Shown here one piece after another: positions 53,316-64,000 of a stretch of DNA of 64,000 nucleotides. The notes under the pieces were generated by a model, which was given only the letters and a program-made list of their open reading frames with translations, was not told where the DNA came from and made no database searches. Every line of letters begins with the position of its first letter. The first letter of the stretch is position 1. The position numbers and the translations under genes are program-made. This DNA is from Gammaproteobacteria bacterium (GTDB taxonomy: Bacteria; Pseudomonadota; Gammaproteobacteria; DSM-16500): contig JAJNBC010000005.1 of assembly GCA_021156085.1 (NCBI GenBank), forward strand, positions 1 to 64,000, written 5' to 3'.

Positions 53316-54767
53316 TTAGACAGACTTCTCAGAGATAAAATCAATAACGGACGGATGCTCCTGCAACCAAGAAACAAATGGCTTCTTAGCACGATACAAG
53401 TAAAATAATCCTACAGGCACAATCATTGCTATTAAAGCACTTGCAAACACAACCTCATAATGCCAAATCCCGCCTACATCAATACCAACAGGAGGGATAA
53501 ATCCAACAAATAATGTAATACTACACCCAACAAGACCCAGCAGGCAGGCCAACCACATCCCAGTTTTCCCTCCGGGAATAGTAAAAGCCTGTAATTTATT
53601 AATCATTTTATATTTCAAGCAAATGGCTGCCAGAAACATTAAAACATACATTAAAACATAAAGCTGAGTACTTAAAGCAGTTAGCAGCCAATAACAACCA
53701 TTGACGCTTGGCATTAACAAAAACGCCAAACAAACAAAACTAACCAATACCGCCTGAACAATAAGCAAATAAGATGCCACCCCTTGCTTATTTTCCTTCG
53801 TTAAAAAGCGTGGTAAATAACCGATCTGAGCTGCATGTAATAACCCTTTGGCTGGTGAAATAACCCAACTCACTGTACTACCCAATGTTCCTAAAAGCAG
53901 CATGACGGTGATAATCGGAACTAGCCACCCAAAATGATATATTGCAAAGAATTGCGTAAATGCCTGCATGACGCCATTCACAAGATTGATATGCTCTTTG
54001 GGTAAAACCATAGCAATTGCTAATGAACCCAAAATCATAGTTAACAAAATAATGAATACTGAAAAGAACAAGGCCTTGGGAAAGGTTTTTTGCGGATTTT
54101 CTATACCTGTCACATGCACTGTCGCAAGCTCCATGCCCAAAAATGCGGTCATAATGGCCGTGAGGGAAGTCCAATTTTCTGCATGTTTGAGTGAGGGTAG
54201 CATTTCTGAAGCAGTAAAATGAATTTGGGAAGGATGCCCTAATATCAGCCAAACAATAGCCAACGTGACAATTAAGATCATAGGAATAATCATTCCTGTG
54301 ATAGCACAAAAACTAGAGAATTTTGCTGAAAAATTTAAGCCTTTTAAATTAAGCCACGTCAAAAGCCAGAAAGTGGCTAAAACCACACTCACTAAATAAA
54401 ATTTATTTTGTACTAAGGTAGGTTCTATAAAATAGGTAGCCGTTCCTACAAGAAATGAGAGAATGGTTGGAAACCATACCATGGTATTAATCCACTGTAA
54501 CCAGATGGCAAGAAAAGCGGTTTTCTCACCTAAGCCCAACCGAATCCAATGAAATATTCCGCTTTTTTCAGATGAATGAGAAGATAACTCAGCAGAAACC
54601 AATGCTACAGGGATTAAAAAAACCAGGGCAGAAAATATGAAAAAGAAAATAAGCGAGCTACCAAAAAGAGCCGTCGTTGGCAAATTTCGAATACTATCAA
54701 TAGCACCGGTAATTAACATTACCAAAGCAAAAGTACTTAAACCTGAAAGCTGTTTTTTATTGCTCAT
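53316..54767 (-). CDS. APC-family amino-acid permease or antiporter
   Basis: The 483-aa protein has about 12 predicted membrane helices and an APC-type N-terminus (LSTFALVMLITGAIDSIRNL). The core is LVFLIPVALVSAELSSHSSE, KSGIFHWIRLGLGEKTAFLA, MTAFLGMELATVHVTGIENP and QKTFPKALFFSV. The family exchanges amino acids or their decarboxylation products, as with glutamate/GABA antiporters. Lying in line with speA and speB, it could import arginine or exchange agmatine or putrescine, but the sequence does not fix the substrate. Confidence 0.82.
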   Translation of the reverse strand: MSNKKQLSGLSTFALVMLITGAIDSIRNLPTTALFGSSLIFFFIFSALVFLIPVALVSAELSSHSSEKSGIFHWIRLGLGEKTAFLAIWLQWINTMVWFPTILSFLVGTATYFIEPTLVQNKFYLVSVVLATFWLLTWLNLKGLNFSAKFSSFCAITGMIIPMILIVTLAIVWLILGHPSQIHFTASEMLPSLKHAENWTSLTAIMTAFLGMELATVHVTGIENPQKTFPKALFFSVFIILLTMILGSLAIAMVLPKEHINLVNGVMQAFTQFFAIYHFGWLVPIITVMLLLGTLGSTVSWVISPAKGLLHAAQIGYLPRFLTKENKQGVASYLLIVQAVLVSFVCLAFLLMPSVNGCYWLLTALSTQLYVLMYVLMFLAAICLKYKMINKLQAFTIPGGKTGMWLACLLGLVGCSITLFVGFIPPVGIDVGGIWHYEVVFASALIAMIVPVGLFYLYRAKKPFVSWLQEHPSVIDFISEKSV

Positions 54768-54825
54768 AGCCTATCTCTAAAAAATCATCTAGCCGAGCAT
54801 TATACTCGGATTCTATATTAGAGGG

Positions 54826-54862
54826 AGAAAAATAATTAAGCCTATCATTTAAGGGATAGGCT
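54826..54862 (-). terminator. Rho-independent terminator after icmF
   Basis: On the minus strand AGCCTATC and GATAGGCT (54862-54839) form an 8-bp stem with an 8-base loop, followed by TAATTATTTTT. It lies 26 bp past the icmF stop and before the permease gene. A second small hairpin (CCGAG-N7-CTCGG) follows at 54793-54809. Confidence 0.65.
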
Positions 54863-54887
54863 CTCCCAAAAAATTCAATATATTGAT

Positions 54888-57581
54888 TTATAATATATTT
54901 TCAGGGTGGGCGCCGCTACTCTGCTCCGCTTCTTCCAAAATAAAATGCTCACTCATTGTAGCAATGGTACCCAGCCAGGCTTTCATCGGTTCCGGACACT
55001 GTTCAGCGATCAAATGAAGATGGGCAATGGGATTTTCACGGGAATTCTTTAGGCGGGGTACCGTAGCTTGAATTACAGACGTATCGGCACTAGAGGTATT
55101 TAGAGCAATTTGAAGGTAAGAATGTAGTTCTTGTAGATTCACAAAGATGTCATATAATCCACCCGGTTTAGTATGATCTGTATCCCCTACTAACGCATTT
55201 AAACTCTGTAATTTTGGGCTTGCTGCAAGAATAGGCGTCAACCCCGTATTTATTTTTATAGTATTCAATAATTGCAGTAAAGGTGAACGTCCCCCTGTGA
55301 GTATAGAAATCATTGTATCTAATTGTGCAAGATTATCAGCAGTGCTTAACTGAATATTAGCTAACAAACTTTCCCAAATATCGACATAATTTGTCACGTA
55401 CTGGGCTAGCAATTGTGTAGCTAGTGCATCAACAGGCCCTTGCTCAACTGGCGTTACATTATTCCCTAAAACCCAATTACCTTGCAATGCTTCAAATGCA
55501 GCTGTATTTATTTCATTCGGGACAATGTCATTAAATGCTTTCGCCGTGAACATAGCAGGAATGAGCGTGGCTACTGACTTACTAACTAAAACAGGCGGAT
55601 TACCCAAAACAGTACCTAGGTCAATAGCATCATCTACATTATTGTTGCCTATATTCTTCAAAATAACAAAACCAAGTGCGGGCTTTGATAAACTTAATAA
55701 TTGCTTGCGCACTTCTTCAATAAGCGCCGAATCTAATTTCGCCGATCCAGGTTCCGATCGCAAAACTATATGAATATGATCTGCTAATGCCGCAATAGCC
55801 TCTTTGTCACGCACGTCTGGCATGAACTGTTGCAATACTTCAGAAAGCTTATTTTCTTGGAAATGCCCCACATCATCCAACATTAAATAAGTTTTTAATA
55901 CTTTATAGACCTGCTCCGGATTTTTATTATTCGCCTCCTGCAAATATTTTTCAAAATAACTTTTTATTTCGGGGAGAACAATGGATTGCAATGTTTTATG
56001 ATAAACCAACTGCGCTGTTTTTTTAGATTTGTTTGAATAGAATTTCAAAAGGACTTGATCTGCCTTAGCCTCAGCCGCACGCCGCAATGAATTTAATAGC
56101 GGCAGTGCTTGAATTAAATGGTCACTTTGTTTGGTTGATTTCTGCAGACTTAATTGATAGTGCACAAGATCATTTTGTACTGAATAGGCCTGTTTCACAC
56201 TAAGCTGAAAATCATGGCCCAACAAAATAAGAGATATCAACACAGCCATGGTTGCTAGGATATAGGCTACGCGTCGTTGCCAAATAATGTGTATTTTCAT
56301 TACTGTGTCTGGCAGCATAGGCATTATTACTAAAATATGTGATATTAATTGGCGTATAAAATAAGCACGGGCGGGCATTTCAGGAATAGACTTACTATCT
56401 AAAGATTCTTTCGTCATTCCCTCCTCGGTAGAAAACAATGCTGTTCCCGCTTTCTCTACATTTTTTTGTGTACTGCTCGTAAGATACACACTAGATAAAG
56501 ACAAATCAGGAATAGCTATTGCTTTTAACGTTTGGACAATAGATTCTTTTAAGCGCTCAATTTGCAAGGGAAAATCTTTTATGTAAGATCGCACATCCTC
56601 ATTCCTCTCCTGATGCAAGCGCCAAATAAGCTGCCGATTTAAACGCTTAATGAGCGCATTAAAACGGGGGACAAAAATATTAAGTATGTTTTCATTTTCA
56701 TTACGCTTTGGCAAAGTGATCCCCCACGCTTGGGCAATTTCATCGCTGCTGCTTTCAGCAAAAAACTCAGAGAATCCTGGCAATAGGTCACATTTGGTGA
56801 TGACTAAATGAATCGGCATAGAAGCACCAAAGACTTCCATGACTTCTATAAGACGTTTCCTCAAGTCCATCAGGATTTTATTTTTTTTATTGCTATGAAC
56901 CTGTTGCATCAACTCTGGCAAATTCAGTGTAACAATGATGCCTTGCAATTTATTTTCATTGCGAATAGAGCGCAGCAGATTTAATAAATGTTTCCAGATT
57001 AAAGAAAAAGCGATCGGAGATGGCGGCCTGTTTTTTCCTTCAGATGCAAGATAAGAACCCGGAACATCGATAAAAACTAGATCCCGCGTTACCCACCAGG
57101 TGCATGAATCAGAAGAAGGAGTGCTTTGTAAATTTTCTTTTTTAAATTGTTTTGCTAAAATATATTTAACATTTGAATTAGTCAACAAACTGGTCTTTCC
57201 AGAGCCTGTAGGCCCTACTATCAAATACCAGGGCAAGCGGACCAAATTGATATTCTTCCCATTTTTATGAATCACTGTCTTTTTTAAAAATTTAATAGCC
57301 CCATAAAAACACCCTTTTAGATGCTTTAACTTTCTTTTCATTTCTATAGAAACCAGATTCTGGTTAGCAGTCTCGCTCGCATTCAGTTCAAAAAAAAGAA
57401 AATTAAAAAGCCACAATAAAAAAAATAGGCCAATAAGATCAATTCGCTTTTCCACATCTTGTAAGGGTGCATAACCTTTGATATTAATCAGAGGACCATC
57501 AAACCAAACAAAAAGAGAAGAAATAATAAATAAGCTAAAAGGGATAAGTTGTTTATAGATATTAGAGGTGATGTGTTTCAT
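54888..57581 (-). CDS. icmF: IcmF, Dot/Icm (TssM-like) inner-membrane stabiliser
   Basis: The ATG at 57581 (897 aa) is preferred over an upstream TTG. N-terminal membrane helices (about 12-27 and 48-65) are followed by a cytoplasmic domain with Walker A GPTGSGKTSLLTNSN (Lys129) and Walker B-like DLVFIDVPGSY. Another segment is HLVITKCDLLPGFSEFFAES, and a third membrane helix lies near residue 445. The periplasmic C-terminal part is large. IcmF and IcmH stabilise the Dot/Icm complex; both are related to TssM and TssL of type VI secretion. It overlaps icmH by 20 nt. Legionella IcmF is slightly longer (973 aa). Confidence 0.92.
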   Translation of the reverse strand: MKHITSNIYKQLIPFSLFIISSLFVWFDGPLINIKGYAPLQDVEKRIDLIGLFFLLWLFNFLFFELNASETANQNLVSIEMKRKLKHLKGCFYGAIKFLKKTVIHKNGKNINLVRLPWYLIVGPTGSGKTSLLTNSNVKYILAKQFKKENLQSTPSSDSCTWWVTRDLVFIDVPGSYLASEGKNRPPSPIAFSLIWKHLLNLLRSIRNENKLQGIIVTLNLPELMQQVHSNKKNKILMDLRKRLIEVMEVFGASMPIHLVITKCDLLPGFSEFFAESSSDEIAQAWGITLPKRNENENILNIFVPRFNALIKRLNRQLIWRLHQERNEDVRSYIKDFPLQIERLKESIVQTLKAIAIPDLSLSSVYLTSSTQKNVEKAGTALFSTEEGMTKESLDSKSIPEMPARAYFIRQLISHILVIMPMLPDTVMKIHIIWQRRVAYILATMAVLISLILLGHDFQLSVKQAYSVQNDLVHYQLSLQKSTKQSDHLIQALPLLNSLRRAAEAKADQVLLKFYSNKSKKTAQLVYHKTLQSIVLPEIKSYFEKYLQEANNKNPEQVYKVLKTYLMLDDVGHFQENKLSEVLQQFMPDVRDKEAIAALADHIHIVLRSEPGSAKLDSALIEEVRKQLLSLSKPALGFVILKNIGNNNVDDAIDLGTVLGNPPVLVSKSVATLIPAMFTAKAFNDIVPNEINTAAFEALQGNWVLGNNVTPVEQGPVDALATQLLAQYVTNYVDIWESLLANIQLSTADNLAQLDTMISILTGGRSPLLQLLNTIKINTGLTPILAASPKLQSLNALVGDTDHTKPGGLYDIFVNLQELHSYLQIALNTSSADTSVIQATVPRLKNSRENPIAHLHLIAEQCPEPMKAWLGTIATMSEHFILEEAEQSSGAHPENIL

Positions 57582-58443
57582 AGAGTATCGATTTTCCAAT
57601 ATGCATCAAAGCTTGATAAGCTTGGTCTGAAATTATATCAAGCATAAACCCTAATCCTACAAACATTAATAAAATAATTATCGTAGTAACAGAAAATAAC
57701 AGCCCATAAGAGGGTTGTTTGGGCAGTGCTGTTTTGGAAGGCCGAGATGGTTTAATAGGAAAAGGCGATAGCGCTCTACTAAAATCCCCATGATAAGCAC
57801 GAATCCTTTTATATAATCCATGTGTTATTTTTTCCAGCTCACCATTGCTGAACTCGTTGGCCCGATAGCTCCCTTTATAACCTAAGCTTAAGCAGATATA
57901 CATAAATTCCATCACATCAATATAAAGAGTAGGCTCCTTAATAATGCGCTCTAGAATAAGAAAAAACCGCTCTTGTTGCACTGTTTCCGAATTAAAAACC
58001 GTCAGTAGACTATACCCCTCCCATTGCCCTTGCCCCCCCCAAGATGTATTTGCAATGATGTCATCAAATGTCACACATAATGCATAACGGCTCACCAAAG
58101 TATATTCCGAACGGTAGCCTCTAGCTTGAGCTGCATCTTGAAAACCATTAATTTCTGCTGTTAATTCTTGGTGTAATTTATTCAAATTACGGTAGGATTT
58201 CAGATGTTTTAATTTGCCCAGCATCGAAAACAAATAGCCTGCAATATCTACCAAGGGATTTAAACCTGCTTTTGAATGGTGCGTTGCAAATTTACCATAA
58301 GGCAACAATTGATTATGAGGCCGATCTACCGATTGATTTTTCGGAGCAAAAAAAGAGGGCTCGTCTTTGATAGACGATGGCTGCATGATATCTGTCAACA
58401 GCATATCTTCAAGTGCTATACCATCATTATTCGTCGTGGTCAT
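57562..58443 (-). CDS. icmH: IcmH/DotU, Dot/Icm (TssL-like) inner-membrane protein
   Basis: The ATG at 58443 (293 aa), with AGGGA 8 bases upstream, is chosen over an in-frame TTG 63 bp earlier. Family segments are NPLVDIAGYLFSMLGKLK, YALCVTFDDIIANTSWGGQG and WEGYSLLTVFNSETVQQERF. FMYICLSLGYKGSYRANEF comes next, and a single C-terminal membrane helix follows (LLFSVTTIIILLMFVGLGFM). IcmH is a tail-anchored partner of IcmF. The coding strand has an 8-base G run near 58036. The pair lies far from the other dot/icm genes of this window. Confidence 0.92.
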   Translation of the reverse strand: MTTTNNDGIALEDMLLTDIMQPSSIKDEPSFFAPKNQSVDRPHNQLLPYGKFATHHSKAGLNPLVDIAGYLFSMLGKLKHLKSYRNLNKLHQELTAEINGFQDAAQARGYRSEYTLVSRYALCVTFDDIIANTSWGGQGQWEGYSLLTVFNSETVQQERFFLILERIIKEPTLYIDVMEFMYICLSLGYKGSYRANEFSNGELEKITHGLYKRIRAYHGDFSRALSPFPIKPSRPSKTALPKQPSYGLLFSVTTIIILLMFVGLGFMLDIISDQAYQALMHIGKSILYETHHL

Positions 58444-58540
58444 GACTTTTTTCCCTAGTAAGCGTTCTCCTATACTCCACCCTTCTCTAAAGAAGAGCTT
58501 GAACAATTACTTTCTCTAAATAAAATGAACACACGCAAAT

Positions 58541-58581
58541 AAAAAAATCCTCTCTCCAAAAAATCATTAAGAAGAGAGGAT
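58541..58581 (-). terminator. Rho-independent terminator after fis
   Basis: On the minus strand ATCCTCTCT (58581-58573) pairs with AGAGAGGAT (58555-58547) and is followed directly by TTTTTTATTT. It lies 15 bp past the fis stop and separates fis from icmH. Confidence 0.85.
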
Positions 58582-58596
58582 AGATATGGCAGAACT

Positions 58597-58893
58597 TTAA
58601 TCTAACATCCCGTAAATCTTCAGCTTTTTACGCAATGTACCCCGGCTTAGACCGAGTAAAATGGCAGCCCGAGATTGATTTTCTTTAGTGTATTCCATTA
58701 CCGCTTCTAACAAAGGAACCTCCACCTCAGCCAATACCAATTGATATAAATCAGTCGGCGGCTCACCTTTCAATTGCGCAAAATAGCTTTCTAAAGCTTG
58801 TCGAACGCTATCATGCAACGGTTGATTTTTATGCGCAACAACAAACGTAGATTGCGCTTTTTGTGCTATTTCTATTTCTGCATCAGTAGTCAT
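58597..58893 (-). CDS. fis: Fis nucleoid protein
   Basis: The ATG at 58893 gives exactly 98 aa, the size of Fis. The N-terminal beta-hairpin arm is short, then [20 protein letters not shown] forms the dimer helices. The C-terminal helix-turn-helix [20 protein letters not shown] binds DNA. Fis bends DNA and adjusts rRNA, virulence and phase-dependent transcription; Legionella carries several copies that repress effector genes. Here it follows accC on the same strand, without the prmA and dusB genes that usually accompany it. Confidence 0.93.
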   Translation of the reverse strand: MTTDAEIEIAQKAQSTFVVAHKNQPLHDSVRQALESYFAQLKGEPPTDLYQLVLAEVEVPLLEAVMEYTKENQSRAAILLGLSRGTLRKKLKIYGMLD

Positions 58894-59081
58894 TAGTTTT
58901 CTCTCATTTAAAAATAATCCAAAATAAGCTAAAAGCTCCCAAAACCTTCCAAGCAAATAATTATACACTACTGATCGTTGTTCGAGCAACGGAAATTGGC
59001 AATTATTTTCTCTTACCCTTCTGTATATAGAAATTCTTTTTTAAAAACAATATATTATGTATATTTTATTTCTATAAACCC

Positions 59082-60431
59082 TTAAAGATTTAACCACTGC
59101 TCCAAATAATGGATATTCACGATCCCTTTTTGAAACGCATTTCCGCGCAAAATATCTTGATGCAACGTTAAATTTGTCTTAATTCCTTCAACAATCATTT
59201 CATCTAAAGCGTTTCGCATCCGCGCCAAAGCAACTTCGCGACGTTCACCATAGGCAATGACCTTCCCAATCAAAGAATCATAATAAGGCGGCACTTTATA
59301 ACTACTATAAGCATGTGAATCTAAGCGTATCCCCGGGCCTCCTGGCGCGTGAAAATGAGTGATGGTGCCAGGGCAAGGTAAAAAAGAACGGGGATCTTCT
59401 GCATTAATGCGGCATTCAATGGCATGCCCTTTAATTTTGATATCCGATTGAGTGAAAGAAAGCTTCTGTCCAGCTGCAATACGTAACTGCTCTTTAACAA
59501 TATCAACGCCTGTAATAAGCTCAGTTACAGGGTGTTCCACTTGGACGCGTGTATTCATTTCAATAAAATAAAATTCTTTATTCTCATATAAAAACTCAAA
59601 TGTCCCGGCCCCCCGATAACGCATATCTCTGCATGCTTGCGCACAACGCTCGCCAATGGCTTCCCGTTGTTCTTGCGTTATGCCTGGCGCTGGCGCTTCT
59701 TCAATGATTTTCTGATGACGTCGCTGAATGGAACAATCACGTTCGCCCAAATGAACCGCATTTCCTTGTCCATCACCTAGCACTTGAACTTCAATATGCC
59801 GGGGCGTTTGTAAATATTTTTCCATATACACTTTATCATTATTAAAGGCTGCCCTTGCTTCGGTACGGGTCATAGCAATCGCATTTAATAAATGGGATTC
59901 TGTATGCACAACCCGCATGCCGCGCCCGCCACCCCCGCCTGCAGCTTTGATAATGATAGGATAGCCAATTTCCTGGGCCGTACGCATACTCGCTGCATCA
60001 TCATCATAAAGAAGATCACTGGAACCAGGGACACAAGGAATACCTAGTTTTTTCATAGCAGCAATAGCCGCTACTTTATCTCCCATTTCGCGGATAGTTT
60101 CGGGATGGGGCCCAATAAAAATAAAACCGCTTTTTTCAACTTGTTCAGCAAAGCTTGGATTTTCTGCAAGAAAACCGTAGCCAGGATGAATAGAATCAGC
60201 ATCTGTAATTTCCGCTGCACTAATAATAGCAGGTACGCTGAGATAACTTTCTGCCGCAGGAGCAGGTCCAATACAAACTGATTCATCCGCTAAACGCACG
60301 TGTATCAAATCACGATCAGCCTCTGAGTGCACCGCGACTGTCTTTATATCCAATTCTTTACATGCCCGCCAAATACGTAAAGCAATTTCTCCACGATTGG
60401 CAATAACAACTTTATGTAACATAGGCGACAT
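59082..60431 (-). CDS. accC: Biotin carboxylase subunit of acetyl-CoA carboxylase
   Basis: The ATG at 60431, directly after AAGGAGG, gives 449 aa, the E. coli AccC length. Segments are [37 protein letters not shown], the ATP-grasp loop [33 protein letters not shown], and [18 protein letters not shown]. It carboxylates biotin on AccB in the first committed step of fatty-acid synthesis. It follows accB by 13 bp. A 9-bp inverted repeat (TATAGAAAT/ATTTCTATA, 59026-59076) lies just past its stop. Confidence 0.96.
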   Translation of the reverse strand: MSPMLHKVVIANRGEIALRIWRACKELDIKTVAVHSEADRDLIHVRLADESVCIGPAPAAESYLSVPAIISAAEITDADSIHPGYGFLAENPSFAEQVEKSGFIFIGPHPETIREMGDKVAAIAAMKKLGIPCVPGSSDLLYDDDAASMRTAQEIGYPIIIKAAGGGGGRGMRVVHTESHLLNAIAMTRTEARAAFNNDKVYMEKYLQTPRHIEVQVLGDGQGNAVHLGERDCSIQRRHQKIIEEAPAPGITQEQREAIGERCAQACRDMRYRGAGTFEFLYENKEFYFIEMNTRVQVEHPVTELITGVDIVKEQLRIAAGQKLSFTQSDIKIKGHAIECRINAEDPRSFLPCPGTITHFHAPGGPGIRLDSHAYSSYKVPPYYDSLIGKVIAYGERREVALARMRNALDEMIVEGIKTNLTLHQDILRGNAFQKGIVNIHYLEQWLNL

Positions 60432-60444
60432 AAAACCTCCTTGC

Positions 60445-60915
60445 TTATTCAATCACAACCAGCGGTTGATTAAATTCCACAGGGGTTCCAGTATCGATAA
60501 GAATGGCTGTAATGGTTCCCGATTTATCAGCTTCAATTTGATTAAACATTTTCATCGCTTCAATCAAGCAAAGCGTGTCTCCTATTTTTACTGCTTGACC
60601 TACTTGCACAAATGCTTTTGCCCCTGGCGAAGGTGAAAGATACACTGTACCGACCATAGGCGCCTTCACTACATGCTTATTGGAAGCTATTTCTAGTGGG
60701 TCGCTCCCCTTAACAGTAGACTCTCCCAACGTCATGACAGGGGCGGTAGCAATCACCTGCTGAATCGGCGAAGTCGGCATAGCTATCGCCGTCGAGACAG
60801 TCCTGGTATTTTCTCTGCTAATGCGTACAGAGTCTTTATCTTCATGAATTTCAATTTCTGCAATACCCGTTTCTTGAATAAGCTCAATGAGCTTGCGAAT
60901 TTTGCGCAGATCCAT
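60445..60915 (-). CDS. accB: Biotin carboxyl carrier protein of acetyl-CoA carboxylase
   Basis: The 156-aa protein has an N-terminal helix ([20 protein letters not shown]) and a flexible Pro/Ala/Thr linker. The biotinyl domain contains [18 protein letters not shown] and [12 protein letters not shown], where Lys122 is the biotinylation site. The Thr/Pro 'thumb' is present. It partners AccC. Its start lies inside the 3' end of aroQ (32-nt overlap), consistent with an aroQ-accB-accC operon as in many gammaproteobacteria. Confidence 0.96.
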   Translation of the reverse strand: MDLRKIRKLIELIQETGIAEIEIHEDKDSVRISRENTRTVSTAIAMPTSPIQQVIATAPVMTLGESTVKGSDPLEIASNKHVVKAPMVGTVYLSPSPGAKAFVQVGQAVKIGDTLCLIEAMKMFNQIEADKSGTITAILIDTGTPVEFNQPLVVIE

Positions 60916-61360
60916 AGTGGGATGCCCCTTCTTGTTTTGTTAAATAATAATGTGCATAACGCACCGCAAGGAAATATCCTTTAATACCTAAGCCTGTCAG
61001 TGTTCCTAGTGCAATATCAGAAAAATAAGAGAGCTGACGAAAATTTTCACGACGATAAATATTCGATAAATGTACTTCTACAAAGGGTTTATTCACAGCA
61101 AGCAGCGCATCACGTAATGCAACACTCGTATGAGTGAATGCAGCAGGATTAAATATAATAAAATCTGCCTCACTTTGATGGATATGATCAATTAATGTGG
61201 ATTCAGCATTGCTCTGAAATGTGGCCCCTTCGTGCCCTAGGCTTTTTGCCAAAGCAATAATTTTAGCGTCAAGTGTTTCTAATGTATCATGGCCATAAAG
61301 ATAAGGCTCACGTGTCCCAAGCAAATTCAAATTAGGTCCATGTAAAATCAGAATAGTCGC
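60884..61360 (-). CDS. aroQ: 3-dehydroquinate dehydratase, type II
   Basis: From the ATG at 61360 the 158-aa protein starts [20 protein letters not shown]. It continues with the [20 protein letters not shown] region, [18 protein letters not shown], and [15 protein letters not shown] with the catalytic His. It converts dehydroquinate to dehydroshikimate in aromatic amino-acid synthesis and forms dodecamers. A start eight codons earlier is open but outside the family. The C-terminus is slightly extended and overlaps accB. Confidence 0.95.
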   Translation of the reverse strand, partial: ATILILHGPNLNLLGTREPYLYGHDTLETLDAKIIALAKSLGHEGATFQSNAESTLIDHIHQSEADFIIFNPAAFTHTSVALRDALLAVNKPFVEVHLSNIYRRENFRQLSYFSDIALGTLTGLGIKGYFLAVRYAHYYLTKQEGASHYGSAQNSQAH

Positions 61361-61499
61361 CATAAGTTTAGAGTGCCCAATCACTGTTCCCTACTGATGT
61401 CGAGCATTTTGCACGAAGTTGTACGTTTTGTCTAGATATAAGAAGTTAGCAACATTTTAAAAACAATTTGCCACAAATTATAAACAGACTCTAAGCTAT

Positions 61500-62153
61500 T
61501 TACGTGGTAACGTTAGAGAATTTCCTGCGCATCACCGCTATTAAAGCCGGAAAAACAGATAAAACGATAATAGCCGCGATAACCAAGGAGAAATGTTGTT
61601 TAACGAGCGGAATATTCCCAAATAAGTAACTTCCATACACTAGCACCCCTATCCATAATACAGCACCGATCAAGCTATAAATTAAAAACTGCCTATATGC
61701 CATATAGCCAATGCCAGCAACAAAAGGAGCAAATGTACGGATCATCGGTATAAAACGCGCAATGATAATTGTTTTTCCACCATACCGCTCAAAGAATCCA
61801 TGAGCATTATCTATATTTCTTTTATTGAATAACCAAGAATTGCTTGAGCGAAACACCCGGGAACCGAACCATTTACCAATAAGGTAATTTAAGCCGTTAC
61901 CGAGCACTGATGCAGCTACCAGCAATAAAAATAATATATGAATATTCAGGATATCACCTACATTGGCTGTGAGAGCACCTGCTGCAAAAAGCAATGAATC
62001 ACCAGGTAAAATGGCCGAAAAAACAATACCAGTCTCACAAAAAATAATCAGGAAAAGCAATGCATAAGTCCATGTCCCATAGGCTGTCACAAACGCAATA
62101 AGATGCTCATCCAGATGAAGAATAAAACTTAGCATGTAATGCAGCGCTGCCAT
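61500..62153 (-). CDS. DedA family membrane protein
   Basis: The 217-aa protein has the DedA/SNARE-associated domain: FCETGIVFSAILPGDSLLFA, GNGLNYLIGKWFGSRVF, and FFERYGGKTIIIARFIPMIR TFAPFVAG-type amphipathic motif with conserved Arg and Pro. About five hydrophobic helices are visible. DedA proteins act in lipid-carrier flipping and membrane-potential homeostasis. The gene appears monocistronic. Confidence 0.9.
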   Translation of the reverse strand: MAALHYMLSFILHLDEHLIAFVTAYGTWTYALLFLIIFCETGIVFSAILPGDSLLFAAGALTANVGDILNIHILFLLLVAASVLGNGLNYLIGKWFGSRVFRSSNSWLFNKRNIDNAHGFFERYGGKTIIIARFIPMIRTFAPFVAGIGYMAYRQFLIYSLIGAVLWIGVLVYGSYLFGNIPLVKQHFSLVIAAIIVLSVFPALIAVMRRKFSNVTT

Positions 62154-62197
62154 AATACTCCGGTATCAACAACTAGGGGGCCCCCTAACCATTGCAT

Positions 62198-63013
62198 TTA
62201 AATCATATAGACATCAAAACGACTATGATTCCCTCTCAAAGAAAAAGAAGGAGCACAGTTTTCCATAAGGGCAGATGCCAATCGAGGTCTTTTTACCACA
62301 ACACGTTTAAGGGCACAAGCCAAGGCAGTTTTAAACAGCTCATTGGCATCTATATCTTCTCCCACAATATCTCGCAACACGAGCATAGCTTGCTTAGGAA
62401 GCGCACATTTTTTTCGAGTGGGAAACATAGGATCCAAATAGATAATATCAGGTCGATCACATGCCTTTAAACATTCAAGCCATGAAATAGCATCTGCCTG
62501 GATTAGATGCAAACGATCCATAATAGGGGCAAGGTGCTGATTTTTTTGGGCTCTTTGCATACCATCTGCTACCAACAAATGAATAATAGGCGAACGCTCG
62601 AGTAAAACTACTCCAAAACCTAAAGAAGCAAGCATAAAAGCATCGCTGGCCAACCCACCGGTTGCATCTACAATTTTAGGGTGAGTTTTTCCTTTTAATC
62701 CCATGGCTCTTACTAAAGCCTCATTCTTAAGCGAAGTATTCTGAGAACGGTAGTGCATTTTCCCAGAAAGAAAATCGACATATAAAGGTAAGGGCATGGC
62801 TCTTGTTTTCTGCAATCCTATATAATCTGACGTGAGAACCAGCACATAGTCATAACTTTCAGGATGGTTAAGAACGATGGGCAAAGCAAGCCTGTGAGCA
62901 AGCGTTTCCGCTAACGATTGCAAATCAGGAAGAATAGGGAAAATTCCAATTTTAACGGCTTGCATAGAAGCTTCCTCTGTGGCACATAATAATACAACAC
63001 ACTCTGGATACAT
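62198..63013 (-). CDS. rsmJ: RsmJ, 16S rRNA guanine(1516)-N2-methyltransferase
   Basis: The 271-aa SAM-dependent enzyme shows an N-terminal Rossmann-adjacent region and the block LVRAMGLKGKTHPKIVDATG. Motif I continues as GLASDAFMLASLGFGVVLLE. The catalytic-type DPMFP box appears in DIIYLDPMFPTRKKCALPKQ, followed by MLVLRDIVGEDIDANELF. It methylates G1516 in the 30S subunit. It is divergent from hemB with only 35 bp between start codons, so their promoters must overlap or lie inside coding sequence. Confidence 0.92.
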   Translation of the reverse strand: MYPECVVLLCATEEASMQAVKIGIFPILPDLQSLAETLAHRLALPIVLNHPESYDYVLVLTSDYIGLQKTRAMPLPLYVDFLSGKMHYRSQNTSLKNEALVRAMGLKGKTHPKIVDATGGLASDAFMLASLGFGVVLLERSPIIHLLVADGMQRAQKNQHLAPIMDRLHLIQADAISWLECLKACDRPDIIYLDPMFPTRKKCALPKQAMLVLRDIVGEDIDANELFKTALACALKRVVVKRPRLASALMENCAPSFSLRGNHSRFDVYMI

Positions 63014-63042
63014 GGAATCCTCTATCTATTATTAAAATTTGA

Positions 63043-64000
<958 letters not shown>

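Overview
The window is AT-rich DNA from a gammaproteobacterium of the order Legionellales, most likely a Coxiella/Aquicella-like intracellular bacterium. It carries Dot/Icm type IVB secretion genes (icmT, icmS, dotD, dotC, dotB, dotA, icmV, icmW, icmX, icmF, icmH/dotU), large eukaryote-like repeat proteins, and a nearly complete type II secretion operon. Coxiella lacks type II secretion, so an Aquicella- or Legionella-like host fits better. The genus cannot be fixed from sequence reading alone.

Region 1 (1-14.1 kb) is accessory. At the left edge are phage-type regulatory genes (a partial gene and a Cro-like repressor with a palindromic operator), then a higBA toxin-antitoxin pair, small orphan genes, a DUF4385 gene and a MerR-type regulator. 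Next comes a three-gene operon of candidate effectors: a 193-aa protein ending in a CaaX box, a 300-aa membrane protein, and a 2239-aa protein with a mitochondrial-like N-terminus, 37 TPR units, ankyrin repeats and a C-terminal domain. All three show a His-then-Cys layout suggesting permuted papain-like folds. The region closes with a second toxin-antitoxin pair, two tRNA 3' halves (Asn-like and Phe) that look like integration scars, and a decayed ISL3-family insertion sequence.

Region 2 (14.1-32.1 kb) is the secretion core. Three genes of unknown or hydrolase function precede icmS-icmT. Then come a 2369-aa SecA-like protein, dotD-dotC-dotB, the convergent dotA-icmV, and the divergent icmW, a small proline-rich gene and icmX. 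The icmTS pair lies next to the dot genes rather than with icmQPO, which are not in this window.

Region 3 (32.1-49.1 kb) is mostly housekeeping: yicC, rph, xth, an asmA-family gene, tRNA-Gly(CCC) and sbcB. It continues with gspD-E-F, two unknown minus-strand genes, gspG-H-I-J-K-L-M and def. GspC is absent from the cluster.

Region 4 (49.1-64 kb) holds a polyamine cluster (speB, speA, a deoxyhypusine-synthase-like gene) with an amino-acid permease, then icmF-icmH, fis, accC-accB-aroQ, a DedA-family gene, rsmJ and a 3'-truncated hemB.

Taken together, the Dot/Icm genes would build the translocation channel. IcmS and IcmW are known as chaperones that present effectors to it. The neighbouring giant repeat proteins and hydrolase-like genes are the plausible cargo, although this is inferred from context and not shown by sequence.
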